Numbered from the stretch's first letter, positions 34,500 through 44,695 are shown. The stretch is DNA of 64,000 bases from Methanosaeta sp. PtaU1.Bin112 (GCA_002067705.1 MVRL01000193.1:1-64000); one strand, 5' to 3'. Numbers and translations are program-made. The notes: generated by a model not told the origin, from the sequence alone.

Positions 34500-36011
34500 A
34501 TGATAAGAGATGAATCCGGAGTCAGAGGGGTTCTGGCCGACACTTTTGCGGCAATTGAGCAAGATCTTGCAGTCTACAGGCCAAAGCTGAAGATTGAAGA
34601 GATTGGCGTAGTCTCATTTGTAGGCAAAGGCATCGTTCGCATAAAAGGACTGCCCAATGCCAAATCAGAGGAACTGATACGATTTTCCGGAGACAATTAT
34701 GGCATAGTCTTCAACCTTGATCCAGAAGAGGTTGCCGTTATAATGCTCAGTGAGAATAAAAGCATCAAAGCCAAACAGATCGCACACAGAACAGGAAGAA
34801 TTATGGAAGTTCCCGTGGGCGAAGAGCTCTTGGGAAGAATCATCGACGGCATGGGTCGGCCACTGGACGATGGGGGAAGCATCCAGACCTCACAAAAAAT
34901 GCCCATCGAGAAGGAGGCTCCTGCGATAATGGAGCGAGCGGCAGTTAATGCTCCGCTGCAGACAGGAATCATGGTAGTAGACAGCATGATTCCCATAGGT
35001 CGCGGACAGCGCGAGCTGATACTGGGTGACAAGCAAACCGGCAAGACGGCTTTGGCCATTGATACTATTATTAATCAAAAAGACAAGGATGTAATCTGCA
35101 TCTATTGCTCTATTGGGCAGGAAAAATCAGAAGTATCCCATATCGCTGCACAGCTTCGCGATAATGATGCCTTGGAAAATTGCATAATAGTCGCAGCTAC
35201 TGGAGAAGACACGCCTGCCTTAAATTTTATTGCCCCATATTCCGCGACCACTATAGGAGAATTCTTTGTCGAGAAAGGGCAGGATGTCTTGGTCGTCTAC
35301 GATGATTTGACCCGGCATGCTCGAGCCTATCGTGAGCTGTCGCTGCTATTGCGCCGTCCCCCGGGAAGAGAAGCTTTTCCAGGCGACATATTCTATGTTC
35401 ATTCCAGGCTATTGGAAAGGGCAACACGTTATCGCCATGGCGGATCTCTCACTGCATTGCCCATCATTGAGACAGAAGCCCAGGACATTTCCGCTTATAT
35501 ACCGACCAATCTCATATCCATTACAGACGGCCAGATTTACCTCTCACCAGAGCTTTTCAGAAAAGGAATTTTGCCGGCAATTGATGTGGGCCTGTCGGTA
35601 TCCCGTGTTGGTGGCAAAAGCCAGCTGCCTGCCTTCGCTGAGGTTTCCGGTGCTTTGCGCCTCACATATTCGCAATTTCAGAGTCTTGAGATCTACACCA
35701 GGTTTGGCACCAGGCTTGATCCAAAGACTCAAGAGATCCTGCAGCGCGGCCAGCGAATACGCGAGATCTTGAAACAATCGCAATTTGATCCTATGTCCGC
35801 CCCGGTGCAGGTTGCAATCCTACTGGCGGTAACGGAAGGAGTACTTGACAAGCATCATTTGAATGAGGTGGCATCTGCTAAGGTCGAGTTAGCAAAAGCG
35901 TTTTGCGAGAGATTGCCGCACTTAAATGATTTGATTGCATCAGGGCAAAAGCTGAGCCACCAGGATCGCGAATTAATATTAAAGACATTTGCAGAAGTAC
36001 TTCAGAAATAG
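34500..36011 (+). CDS. atpA: N-ATPase F1 subunit alpha
   Basis: 503 residues from ATG 34500; an in-frame TTG at 34476 lies within the short repeats and would add eight residues. Walker A G-D-K-Q-T-G-K-T-A (residues ~170), the alpha-specific Gln in place of catalytic Glu (C-S-I-G-Q-E-K-S), Walker B V-L-V-V-Y-D-D-L-T-R and the arginine-finger region I-S-V/L-S-R-V-G-G (L-S-V-S-R-V-G-G). A normal bacterial-type alpha subunit. atpG follows after 8 nt. Confidence 0.95.
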   Translation: MIRDESGVRGVLADTFAAIEQDLAVYRPKLKIEEIGVVSFVGKGIVRIKGLPNAKSEELIRFSGDNYGIVFNLDPEEVAVIMLSENKSIKAKQIAHRTGRIMEVPVGEELLGRIIDGMGRPLDDGGSIQTSQKMPIEKEAPAIMERAAVNAPLQTGIMVVDSMIPIGRGQRELILGDKQTGKTALAIDTIINQKDKDVICIYCSIGQEKSEVSHIAAQLRDNDALENCIIVAATGEDTPALNFIAPYSATTIGEFFVEKGQDVLVVYDDLTRHARAYRELSLLLRRPPGREAFPGDIFYVHSRLLERATRYRHGGSLTALPIIETEAQDISAYIPTNLISITDGQIYLSPELFRKGILPAIDVGLSVSRVGGKSQLPAFAEVSGALRLTYSQFQSLEIYTRFGTRLDPKTQEILQRGQRIREILKQSQFDPMSAPVQVAILLAVTEGVLDKHHLNEVASAKVELAKAFCERLPHLNDLIASGQKLSHQDRELILKTFAEVLQK

Positions 36012-36019
36012 GCGGCAAT

Positions 36020-36916
36020 ATGGTTGAGCTTGAAAGAACAAGTAGACGGATTAGAAATACTATAGAACTGCAATCCGTAGTCAAGATCATGAAGGCCATT
36101 TCTTCAGCAAATATTCGAGAGTATGAAACGTCTGTACGATCCCTCGCTGAATACAATAAAACTATAGAATTCGGCCTGCAAATTATGCTGCAAAATAATA
36201 ATAGACTGATGACAGCCAAGAAAGCAGAAGAAAAAGGAAGCCTGGGTGCAATAGTCTTCGGCTCGGAGCAGGGGCTATGCGGCAATTTCAATGACATAAT
36301 TGCCAGATATGCATTAGAACGAATTGCAGAGATGAATCATGATGAACGGAGGATTCTGGCGGTAGGAAGTCGCGTTCTTGCCCGTCTCGAAGACGCAGGT
36401 CAGCCCGTCGAGATTTGCTTTTCTTTTTCAGGGGACTTTTTGGGCATAACTGATGTTATGGGAAAAGTGCTTGACAGAATTGATGAGTGGCGCCTGGAAA
36501 ACAATGCCGCACAAATTGTCCTCTTTTACAATCGTCCCACTGCAGCCACCGCAAGAGCATTCAGTCCCAAAATGGCCCGAATATTCCCCATCGACCCTGT
36601 CTGGTTTGCGAGCCTTGGGAAAAGAGAATGGCATAGCCATTGTCTGCCAACTTATTCCATGAACAAAGAGATGCTCTTCACTGCCCTGATTCGCGAGCAT
36701 CTGTTTTTCTCCCTTTATCGCGCATTCGTAGAATCGCTTGCCAGCGAGAATTCCAGCAGGCTCGTATCCATGCAGGCTGCAGAGAAAAATATAGAGGAAC
36801 ACCTCACTGAGCTCTTAGCCCATTACCGAAAGCAGCGTCAAGAGGCCATCTCTTCAGAACTGCTTGACATCTTGACGGGATATGAAGCGCTAGAGCGTTG
36901 GCCCCCTAGTGACTAG
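36020..36916 (+). CDS. atpG: N-ATPase F1 subunit gamma
   Basis: 298 residues. N-terminal helix T-R-R-I-R-N-T-I-E-L-Q-S-V-V-K-I-M-K-A-I-S-S (read with breaks) is the gamma signature; G-S-E-Q-G-L-C-G-N-F-N is the conserved core strand; the C-terminal helix has S-R-L-V-S-M-Q-A-A-E-K-N-I. The central stalk subunit that couples rotation. Last gene of the operon; its stop overlaps the convergent hsp20 stop by 4 nt. Confidence 0.93.
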   Translation: MVELERTSRRIRNTIELQSVVKIMKAISSANIREYETSVRSLAEYNKTIEFGLQIMLQNNNRLMTAKKAEEKGSLGAIVFGSEQGLCGNFNDIIARYALERIAEMNHDERRILAVGSRVLARLEDAGQPVEICFSFSGDFLGITDVMGKVLDRIDEWRLENNAAQIVLFYNRPTAATARAFSPKMARIFPIDPVWFASLGKREWHSHCLPTYSMNKEMLFTALIREHLFFSLYRAFVESLASENSSRLVSMQAAEKNIEEHLTELLAHYRKQRQEAISSELLDILTGYEALERWPPSD

Positions 36917-37398
36917 TCCACCTGCACCCTCTGGGCGTTTACTACCACGAGTTTGGGAAGATGAACCTCCAGTATTCCGTCCTTGAAGGTGGCCTTCACC
37001 TGCTCCGGCTTGACCTCGATGGGCAGTTTGATGTCCCGCTTGCGGCCCATTGTGCCCAGCTCCCGGCGCAGATATTTTCCCTCTCGGGGAGCAATCTTAG
37101 CATCGACATAGAGGCTATCTTCCGTCACCCGCAGATCGATCTTCTCTTTGCTCGCGCCCGGCAGAGCTACCAGAACGATCAGCTCGTCGTCCTCCTCAAT
37201 GAGGTCAATGGGGGCAAGATCGCTGCTCTTGACCTCGCCAATCTCGCTGCTCACATCTCCCAGGATCTTCTTGGCCGCCTGGCTTGCTTGGCTGGACATC
37301 CTGGCAGCCTCAACCGCCGCCCTGCCGATCACGCGCTCCAGATCGCTGCTTCCAGATGAATCGGATTTCATGATCAAAATAGTTGTCTTTGCAATCAT
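36913..37398 (-). CDS. Hsp20/alpha-crystallin small heat-shock protein
   Basis: 161 residues. A helical N-terminal arm (~1-55) is followed by the alpha-crystallin domain: P-I-D-L-I-E-E-D-D-E-L-I-V-L-V-A-L-P-G split, I-D-L-R-V-T-E-D-S-L-Y-V-D-A, then R-K-R-D-I-K-L-P-I-E-V and F-K-D-G-I-L-E-V-H-L-P-K. No C-terminal I-x-I motif. ATG 37398 overlaps the pyrC stop (ATGA), favouring coupled translation from it; ATG 37371 is the alternative. Holdase chaperone. Confidence 0.88.
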   Translation of the reverse strand: MIAKTTILIMKSDSSGSSDLERVIGRAAVEAARMSSQASQAAKKILGDVSSEIGEVKSSDLAPIDLIEEDDELIVLVALPGASKEKIDLRVTEDSLYVDAKIAPREGKYLRRELGTMGRKRDIKLPIEVKPEQVKATFKDGILEVHLPKLVVVNAQRVQVD

Positions 37399-38696
37399 AA
37401 AACCTTTTGCTTTATCTTCGGCTTTCCCAAAAAGCGGCCATATCCCGGCTGAACGAGCAACTCTCCATCATAGACCACATTGCCCCGCACGAGCGTCATC
37501 TGAGGAAAGATGGCATCCCTTCCCTGAAAAGGCGTCCAGTCCGCCCGGCTGTGCAGACGATCGGAATTTATCTGCGAGATGGACCTGGTATCGACGATCA
37601 CCAGATCTGCATCCTTTCCCTTCTCTATAGCGCCCTTTCCGGCCAGGCCGAAGATGCGAGCAGGCCTGGAGGCCAAGGCGTCCACCAGCCTCACCAGGCT
37701 GATAAGATTTCGTTTCACAGCGATGAGCATCAAGGGCAGCATGGTCTCCACCCCCGGCACCCCTGCGGGCGCCTCCCAGATGTCCTCCCTCTTCTCCTCG
37801 GGCAGGTGGGGGGCATGATCCGAAGCCAGGATGTCAATTTCACCCGTGCGGAGGCCCTGCCAGAGAGCATCATTGTCCTCCTGGCTTCTCAGGGGCGGAT
37901 TCATCTTCAGGTATGAGCCCTGGCTTTTGTAGTCCTTTGTGTTGAGGAAGAGATGATGAGGCGCGACCTCGCTTGTCACTTTTTTTCCTTCCCTCTTTGC
38001 CCGGGCAACCTTTTCCAGCCCCTGAGCAGAGCTGAGATGGCAGATGTGCAGACGGTTGGCCCAGCCCAGGCACTTTTCTATGGCCTGCGCCTCAGCAGCC
38101 GCAGGCCGGGCCTGGGAATATACCTCTGCATCATGCCTGTGCTGCAGCAATGCAGCCAGCTCTTTGATGATAAGCCCGTCCTCGGCATGAAGGGTCGCAA
38201 GCATTCCTGCTGCCTCAGCCTGCCCAAGGATCTTTTGAAGCTGCTCATCGCTATGCTCATAGGAGAAGATCTCCCCAATGGCCGTGGCTCCGGCTGCCGC
38301 CAGCTCATCGATCTCTCCAGCCCCGCCGTTAAGGCAGAAGTCCACCAGAGAGCGATGGCTGGCTATGTCCAGCTTCTCTGCAAAAGACCTGGCGTCCAGT
38401 GTTCGGGGAGTGGTGTTGGGCTGGTCGATTACCGTGGTCACGCCGCCTGCTGCCGCTGCCGCCGATCCGCTCGCCCAGTCTTCTTTGTAATTTGGCCCAG
38501 GGTCACGAAAGTGCACATGGGCATCAATTGCACCGGGCAGAACCAGCATGCTACTGGCATCAATTGTCTCTTCGGCCCGGTGGTCCCCGCCCAGGGCTGC
38601 TATTCGCCCATCTTTGATCCAGAGGTCCAGGCTCATCAGGCCATTGGCGATAAAAACCCGGCCGTTCAAAACTCCCAGATCAAAGTTTATATCCAA
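37395..38696 (-). CDS. pyrC: Dihydroorotase
   Basis: Cyclises carbamoyl aspartate in pyrimidine synthesis. 433 residues from TTG 38696. Amidohydrolase motifs: G-A-I-D-A-H-V-H-F-R-D-P-G (two His metal ligands and substrate Arg), C-H-L-S-S (His), S-E-V-A-P-H-H-L and I-L-A-S-D-H-A-P-H (catalytic Asp). The frame remains open 23 codons upstream inside the preceding gene. TTG 38696 is only 1-2 nt from GGAGG, so the exact start is uncertain, but family members begin here. Overlaps the adenosine-kinase-like gene by 17 nt. Confidence 0.93.
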   Translation of the reverse strand: MDINFDLGVLNGRVFIANGLMSLDLWIKDGRIAALGGDHRAEETIDASSMLVLPGAIDAHVHFRDPGPNYKEDWASGSAAAAAGGVTTVIDQPNTTPRTLDARSFAEKLDIASHRSLVDFCLNGGAGEIDELAAAGATAIGEIFSYEHSDEQLQKILGQAEAAGMLATLHAEDGLIIKELAALLQHRHDAEVYSQARPAAAEAQAIEKCLGWANRLHICHLSSAQGLEKVARAKREGKKVTSEVAPHHLFLNTKDYKSQGSYLKMNPPLRSQEDNDALWQGLRTGEIDILASDHAPHLPEEKREDIWEAPAGVPGVETMLPLMLIAVKRNLISLVRLVDALASRPARIFGLAGKGAIEKGKDADLVIVDTRSISQINSDRLHSRADWTPFQGRDAIFPQMTLVRGNVVYDGELLVQPGYGRFLGKPKIKQKVL

Positions 38697-39162
38697 ACCT
38701 CCGCAGCAGCTTGCGCCGATCCTCGACCTGAGCGGGGGTCTCCGACCCTTTCGGCGAGAAGCCATCGATAACGCCCATAATGCCCCGTCCCAGTTCAGTC
38801 TCGGCTACGACCACCTGCAAGGGATTGGCTGTGGCGCAGAAGATGCCGCAGACCTCCTGCACGGCTTTGATGGCATTCAGGACGTTAATGGGAAATGCCC
38901 CTTTCATCAGCACCACAAAGGTATGCCCGCAGCCGAGTGCCAGGGAATTCTCTCTGGCAGTCTCGATGAGGCCCTCATCGTTGCCTTCAGAACGCACCAG
39001 ACAGTCTCCGCTTGCCTCGGAAAAGGCGATGGCGAATTTCGCGAATGGGACGGTGCCTGCCATGACCTCATAGATGTCTTCAGCCGTCTTGATAAAGTGA
39101 CTTTGCCCTAGAATCAGATTCGCTCCCTCAGGAATTTTCATCTCTACGATCTTTAGCTCCAT
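38680..39162 (-). CDS. Adenosine-specific kinase family protein (DUF355)
   Basis: 160 residues from ATG 39162 (two TTG codons precede it). Family motifs: I-P-E-G-A-N-L-I-L-G-Q-S-H-F-I-K-T read as two blocks, A-F-S-E-A-S-G-D-C-L-V-R, L-G-C-G-H-T-F-V-V and F-C-A-T-A-N-P-L-Q-V-V. Structural-genomics work describes adenosine binding for this family; the physiological reaction is not established. Upstream gene of pyrC with 17-nt overlap, so a nucleotide-metabolism operon is plausible. Confidence 0.85.
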   Translation of the reverse strand: MELKIVEMKIPEGANLILGQSHFIKTAEDIYEVMAGTVPFAKFAIAFSEASGDCLVRSEGNDEGLIETARENSLALGCGHTFVVLMKGAFPINVLNAIKAVQEVCGIFCATANPLQVVVAETELGRGIMGVIDGFSPKGSETPAQVEDRRKLLRRFGYKL

Positions 39163-39229
39163 CAACAATACCCTCGTAGTAGAAATGTGTGCGGGCTGCG
39201 GACTTATACTTTAGGGAGAAGAGGACGCA

Positions 39230-39508
39230 TCACCTATTGCGAAGTCCCTTCTTCGGCCCAACAGATTGCTTTGCCAACTGCTGGCTCTTCTTCATAATAA
39301 TCGAAGATGTTACATAATACACCGCTATAAACAAGATTGCAGAATATATCGCCATACTGATGGATTCTACGATATTGAGTCTTAATAAAAAGTAGGAATA
39401 TGGGATATAAATCAGTAGTACTATCATGCCGGCAATGGCTGCCTGTTGCATCAGTGTATACCGCCGAAAGCGCAGAATAAGCTCTGCATAGCTTGGAAAA
39501 TTCACCAC
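39230..39508 (-). CDS. Small two-helix membrane protein
   Basis: 92 residues with two hydrophobic helices (~23-43 and ~48-70), a short N-terminal helix and a basic C-terminal tail. No family recognised. It overlaps the larger membrane protein gene upstream by 7 nt, so the two probably form a unit. Confidence 0.65.
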   Translation of the reverse strand: MVNFPSYAELILRFRRYTLMQQAAIAGMIVLLIYIPYSYFLLRLNIVESISMAIYSAILFIAVYYVTSSIIMKKSQQLAKQSVGPKKGLRNR

Positions 39509-40395
39509 GGATCTCTCACCTCATCAATTCTCAACAATCCTTTTCTGTTCATATATAGCCTTGTCCACCATAGATTGGATAGAGGCGCTAAGACCAGCAG
39601 GTTCACCAGGCCATTGATCGCTGAGAGCTGGGCGCCATTTGCTTCTCCTGAGGTGATTGCGCCTCCGATCATCTGCAGGCCCAAAGATAGAGCGGCCACT
39701 ACCAGCCAGAGGATTGTCACATCAAACTTGTTGTACCGGAAGAAATTGAGCGATGCCAGAACGGCTTGTACAGGACCCAGCTCCTGTATCACAAGGGCAT
39801 AGGGCATGGTTACCAGGACCACGGAGAGGACCAGAGCATAGAGGATGAAGAGGAGCAGGCCCACTGCTGCTAGTCCGATGGCCTGAGAATCCGACTGAAA
39901 AGAGGTCGCCCCATGAGCCAGTGCCGGCAGAATGAAGATCAGACCCGCCAGCGTCAGCAAGCCGAGCAGCAGATTTGCCAGGAACATATTAAAAAAATGC
40001 CTTTTTCCGACTGCCCACATGGCACCGGTATCTGATTTTCCTATGTCCAGAGCTTGCCTGGCCATGCCTATGGCTCCGGCTGTAAAGAATGCGTTAATCA
40101 GATAGAACACTATGATCAGAACCAGGAAGAGAGCTACCATTGGCAGGATCATGTCCTCCTCCAAGCGATCCAAAGATCCTTGCATCTGGGCGATCAGCTC
40201 CTGCATATCTTCTTCGTTTTGCAGCAGCGTGGAATTCATGCCCGTCTCGGGCATGGAGGTCACAAAGAAGGCAGCGAGTACGGGCATGGCGAGGATCATA
40301 GAAAGAATGATGCTGAGCAGGAAGGGGATACATAGATTCAGGTTGCTTCGCCAGATACCGAATCCCTTGCCGATCAGCTCCCCAATCTCTTCCAT
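39502..40395 (-). CDS. Multi-pass membrane protein, DUF7847-like
   Basis: 297 residues with about six membrane helices (~22-45, ~86-110, ~132-155, ~170-200, ~225-245, ~258-275) and an amphipathic N-terminus (G-K-G-F-G-I-W-R-S-N-L). An extracytoplasmic loop (~48-80) is acidic and Met/Gln-rich. It resembles the archaeal glycerophosphoryl-diester-type/DUF7847 membrane family with W-R-x-N/W repeats near helix starts. Function unknown. In an operon with the PUA-domain gene (3-nt gap) and the two-helix protein. Confidence 0.7.
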   Translation of the reverse strand: MEEIGELIGKGFGIWRSNLNLCIPFLLSIILSMILAMPVLAAFFVTSMPETGMNSTLLQNEEDMQELIAQMQGSLDRLEEDMILPMVALFLVLIIVFYLINAFFTAGAIGMARQALDIGKSDTGAMWAVGKRHFFNMFLANLLLGLLTLAGLIFILPALAHGATSFQSDSQAIGLAAVGLLLFILYALVLSVVLVTMPYALVIQELGPVQAVLASLNFFRYNKFDVTILWLVVAALSLGLQMIGGAITSGEANGAQLSAINGLVNLLVLAPLSNLWWTRLYMNRKGLLRIDEVRDPW

Positions 40396-40398
40396 CCT

Positions 40399-40881
40399 TT
40401 ATTCCTCCAGCTCATTCCAGATCGCATCGCCCACATGGTGCAGCGACTTGACCGCCTTTCCTTCGCCTTTCATATCCGTTCCCGCTACCAGGGCCCGGCC
40501 GATAGCCAGCGGCTTTTTATAACGCTCCTCTACGATTACCACCAGGTCGCCGACGGCTATATCCGGATCGGAGGAGACGATGCCAGGCTTCATGATATCC
40601 GCACCATTCACCACAAAACGCACGGCTCCTGAATCCACTATCACCAGCCTTTTCTTGGGGCTGAGTTCAATAGCGCCGAGAACGGTGAAGAAGGGTTGAT
40701 CCTCCACAACCATCATCAAAGGCCGACCATCTACGAAGATGAGATCTACACCCTCATCGCTTATCGCCATCTCCAAGGATGAGCGACGTAGGCTAGAAGT
40801 GTCGTCCAGCAGCGGCTCAATCTTTGCAATTACCTTCCGAGCGTCGCTCCCCTTGAGGTGATGCCTGGATTTTATCTTCAT
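40399..40881 (-). CDS. MCT-1-like PUA-domain RNA-binding protein
   Basis: 160 residues from ATG 40881 (the frame extends 14 codons further). The N-terminal pre-PUA domain starts M-K-I-K-S-R-H-H-L-K and is followed at ~75-155 by a PUA domain: K-R-L-V-I-V-D-S-G-A-V-R-F-V, G-A-D-I-M-K-P-G-I, V-G-D-L-V-V-I-V and A-I-G-R-A-L. This is the COG2016 family related to eukaryotic MCT-1, which works with DENR in translation initiation and ribosome recycling. Divergent from LSm. Confidence 0.85.
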   Translation of the reverse strand: MKIKSRHHLKGSDARKVIAKIEPLLDDTSSLRRSSLEMAISDEGVDLIFVDGRPLMMVVEDQPFFTVLGAIELSPKKRLVIVDSGAVRFVVNGADIMKPGIVSSDPDIAVGDLVVIVEERYKKPLAIGRALVAGTDMKGEGKAVKSLHHVGDAIWNELEE

Positions 40882-40908
40882 GCAGAGTGAATATCCCGAT
40901 AGGTTTAA

Positions 40909-41190
<282 letters not shown>

Positions 41191-41202
41191 GGTGCTTTAG
41201 AG

Positions 41203-41379
41203 ATGACAAAAGGTACTCCTTCTATGGGCAGGCGCCACAAGAGTTCGCATATCCGATGCAGGCGCTGTGGCAGCATATCATTCAATTTCAAAAGAAAAGT
41301 CTGTGTCCACTGCGGTTTTGGCAGTTCTGCCAAGCTGCGCATGAAGAGCCACAAGTGGATGAGAAAAGCGGATTACTAG
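41203..41379 (+). CDS. rpl37e: 50S ribosomal protein L37e
   Basis: 58 residues. [13 protein letters not shown] start, zinc ribbon C-R-R-C-G ... C-V-H-C-G-F-G, and the basic tail K-L-R-M-K-S-H-K-W identify eL37. It lies between LSm and purF; its TAG overlaps the GAGG ribosome site of purF. Confidence 0.96.
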   Translation: MTKGTPSMGRRHKSSHIRCRRCGSISFNFKRKVCVHCGFGSSAKLRMKSHKWMRKADY

Positions 41380-41389
41380 AGGCGCAAAG

Positions 41390-42808
41390 TTGCACGATGC
41401 CTGCGGCGTTGTAGGTATTTCCTTCAATGAGACGGGCAATAATGTAGCCAAATCCATTTATTATGCCCTCTATGCTCTGCAGCACAGAGGGCAGGAGGCA
41501 GCTGGCATCTCGGTCCATGACGGCAAGGCCATACGCACCCATCGGGGCATGGGCCTTGTCTCAGAGGTATTCGATGATGCCCAGATCGCCCTATTGCGCG
41601 GCCAGGTAGGAATCGGCCATGTTCGATATCCCACATCCGGCCGGTCGTGCATAGAAAATAGCCAGCCTTTGCTGGTGAAATACAAAGATGGAGCTATTGC
41701 CATAGCTCATAATGGCAATCTAGTGAATTCCTGCCAGCTCCGGGAGCAGTTGGAGCAGGCGGGCGACATATTCTATTCTACCTCGGACACCGAGGTTATC
41801 GCTCACATTTTTGTAAAGGAGCTCCTGCGCTATGATCTGCAGGAAGCAGTGCGGGCCGTGATGCGCAAGATCGTAGGCTCCTATTCGCTGGTCTTTCTCT
41901 GGGGAGAGACCGTCCTCGCCATTCGCGACCCTCTGGGCATAAAGCCGCTCTGCATCGGTGAGGTCGATTCCGGCATAATGGTGGCATCAGAGAGCGCCGC
42001 CATCGATACACTTAATGGTAAGCTTATTCGCGATGTGTTGCCCGGTGAGCTGGTCGTCATCAAACACGGCGAAATGAAGTCTTATCAACTGGCTCGCCTT
42101 CCCCATCGGTCGCACTGCATATTCGAGTATATATACTTCGCAAGGCCGGACAGCATTATGGACGGCCGCTTAATTTACGATGTGCGGGTGAACATCGGAG
42201 CCAATTTAGCCCGTGAGCATCCCGCCAATGCGGATACCGTTACACCTATTCCCGACTCAGGAATCACTCTGGCTGTAGGCTACCATCAGAATTCCGGGAT
42301 CAGCTACAGGGAGTGCTTGATGAAGAACCGCTACATAGGCAGGACATTCATTATGCCAGACCAGAGCATGCGAGAGACCGCGGTGCGTTTGAAGATGAAT
42401 ACCATAAGGCCCAATATTGAGGGCCATAAGCTGGTCCTCGTGGACGACTCAATAGTGCGCGGAACCACCAGCCGCAGGATCGTGGACATGGTCCGCAGGG
42501 CCGGGGCGGAAGAGGTTCACGTGCGCATCGGCAGCCCGCCCATCCTAGCGCCCTGCTACCTGGGTATTGATATGGCCAGCCGCGAAGAGCTCATTGCCGC
42601 CCACAAAACCGTGGCGGGAGTGGAAGCGGTGATCAACGCCGACTCCTTGGGCTACGTCAGCCACCAGGGCCTGGTGAATGCTGTGGGCATACCAAAGGAG
42701 AACCTGTGCATGGGCTGTTTGACTGGCCTGTATCCCGTCGAGATTCCTGGCGAAAAGTGCATAGCTGCTCAGACGAAACTATCGGAGTATCTGGATCAGA
42801 CGACTTAA
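41390..42808 (+). CDS. purF: Amidophosphoribosyltransferase
   Basis: First committed step of purine synthesis. 472 residues. After a four-residue propeptide the N-terminal nucleophile is Cys5 (D-A-C-G-V-V-G-I). Glutaminase motifs: L-Q-H-R-G-Q-E-A-A-G-I and H-N-G-N-L-V-N. The phosphoribosyltransferase domain has L-V-L-V-D-D-S-I-V-R-G-T-T. C-terminal Cys residues (C-M-G-C-L-T-G) may ligate an Fe-S cluster as in Bacillus PurF. TTG start with GAGG eight bases upstream. Confidence 0.95.
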   Translation: MHDACGVVGISFNETGNNVAKSIYYALYALQHRGQEAAGISVHDGKAIRTHRGMGLVSEVFDDAQIALLRGQVGIGHVRYPTSGRSCIENSQPLLVKYKDGAIAIAHNGNLVNSCQLREQLEQAGDIFYSTSDTEVIAHIFVKELLRYDLQEAVRAVMRKIVGSYSLVFLWGETVLAIRDPLGIKPLCIGEVDSGIMVASESAAIDTLNGKLIRDVLPGELVVIKHGEMKSYQLARLPHRSHCIFEYIYFARPDSIMDGRLIYDVRVNIGANLAREHPANADTVTPIPDSGITLAVGYHQNSGISYRECLMKNRYIGRTFIMPDQSMRETAVRLKMNTIRPNIEGHKLVLVDDSIVRGTTSRRIVDMVRRAGAEEVHVRIGSPPILAPCYLGIDMASREELIAAHKTVAGVEAVINADSLGYVSHQGLVNAVGIPKENLCMGCLTGLYPVEIPGEKCIAAQTKLSEYLDQTT

Positions 42809-42861
42809 AAGCCTCGGCTGAGTGTGCCCTCCTTCAGCTCTCACAAAGGCCTACGAACCTT

Positions 42862-44620
42862 TTATATTGCAGAGCACTGCATTCTGGTCACGTCATCTAA
42901 AGCCAGCAATCCAAGGATCCTATCCGGACACTCTCTCTGCACAACCGGCAACTGGCTGATGTGGTTTACGATCATCTTATTCATGGCGTCAAAGAGAGAC
43001 TCATCCGGATAGGTTACTATCAGGTTACGGCTCATGATATCCATTACCCTTGCCTGGGAATGATCATCGTGGGTGTGTCTTAAGGCGTCCTGTTTTGCCA
43101 CAATTCCCACCATCCTGCCATCCTCTACCACCGGCACGGCGTGAACCTCATATCTTTCCAGCAGTTTAGTCACTTCATCAAGCGTCGAGCCGGGACCGAT
43201 GGCAGGCACATCCCTGACCATGGCCGCACTTACTTTGAGCGATTTAAGGAGCATGAGAGAATAATCGTGTCGATGGGCAGGCGACTCGGCCCTCACGTTC
43301 ACCTGCTTCTCGTAGATATAATAGTCACCGGTAACGAAATAGGCAATGGAGCAGGCCAGCATGCTGGGAATCAATAGGGTGTAATCCATGGTCATCTCGC
43401 TCACCATGATGATAACTGCAAGAGGAACTTTAGCTATACCGCCGAAGAGGGCCATCATACCCACAATGACAAAGGCCGACGGAGAGCTGGGTGTGATTGC
43501 CGGAAAGCTGTGAAGCAGGTTCCAGAGAGTGCCGCCCACCATTCCGCCTATCACCAAACCGGGTGCGAAGACGCCACCACTTCCACCCGAGCCAATGGTC
43601 AGCCCGGTGGTCAGGATCTTGAAGACCACCACCGCCAGCATGACCGCCGCCGGCAGGGCGATGAAGTCTCCATTGATGGCAAACTGCAGCCAGCCGTAGC
43701 TGGTTCCCAGGACCTGCGGCAAGAAGACGCCGATCAGGCCCACCATGAGCCCGCCGATGGCGGGCTTTATCCAGGCAGCAATGCACGCGCTCTTGAAAAG
43801 GTCTCTCAGATAGTAGAAGCTGCGACCGTATACTATGCCGGCCAGGCCGCAGACCAGGCCGAGGAGGCTGTAAGAGACGAGCTCAGAGGCCCGGCTGAAC
43901 GGCGGGACTATGCCGCTGCCCAATACAGGAGCCCATCCGCTCCAGGAGGCGAATATGCTGTAGCCCACAACGGAGGCGATAAAGGACGGCAGAAGGGCCT
44001 CGTACTCGAAATCGCGTCGATAGAGAACCTCCATGCTGAGGATGGCACCACCCAGAGGGGCCTTGAAGATGGAGCCGATTCCGGCACCGATCCCGGTGGC
44101 TACGGCGATGCGCCGGTCGGAATCGGAGAGATGAAACAGATCTGCGAGAGCGGAGGCAATTCCTGCTGCTATTTGGGCAGTCGGCCCCTCTCTTCCGGCA
44201 CTGCCGCCCGAGCCTATGGTGATGGCCGATGCTATGGCTTTGACCACCGGCACCCGACGACGAATAGCTCCCCCTTTGTTGTGAAAGGCATCAATTGCAG
44301 CATCCGTGCCATGACCTTCTGCCTCCGGTGCGAAGTGAAAGACAATAAGCCCGCTTAGAAGCCCCCCGGCAGCGGTGAGAAGAGGAAGTATCCAAGGTCT
44401 GGCTATTCCGGTAAAAACCGTCATTCCCTCCCCGGTAGAGGTGGGGGGAGTGTACCCGGCAACAAATCCCGAGAAGGATCTCTGTGGCGGTTGTTAAAGA
44501 CCAGTAGAAGACTATCGAGCCTAGTCCCGCAGCAATTCCTATCAATATGCTCAGTGAAACCCATTTTCGGGTATAGCTTGCCGATGCTAGATCCCAAAAA
44601 ATCTTGGGTGAAGATATCAT
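42862..44620 (-). pseudogene. ClC chloride channel/antiporter with CBS domains, frameshifted
   Basis: The main frame (42862-44424) encodes the ClC core: G-S-G-G-S-A-G-R-E-G-P (anion filter), G-I-G-S-I-F-K-A-P-L-G-G-A, G-S-G-G-S-G-G-V-F-A-P-G, and a C-terminal pair of CBS domains (~390-515). Its first helix is in another frame: from ATG 44620, M-I-S-S-P-K-I-F-W-D through T-E-I-L-L; then a single-base shift near 44478 is needed to join S-G-F-V-A-G-Y-T-P-P-T-S-T-G-E-G-M, which is typical ClC sequence. Either a sequencing error or a recent inactivating mutation; everything downstream is intact. Confidence 0.85.
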
Positions 44621-44695
44621 ATTATTTCAGAATAGCAAATCGCTGAGGGGAACATCAATCTATCGGTCACTACAAGAGGCAGTCAATGCAAATGC

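Noticed and set aside
43510-44358. 282-codon plus-strand frame
   Set aside because: Antisense shadow of the ClC gene, with Gln/Glu/Ala-rich low-complexity translation.
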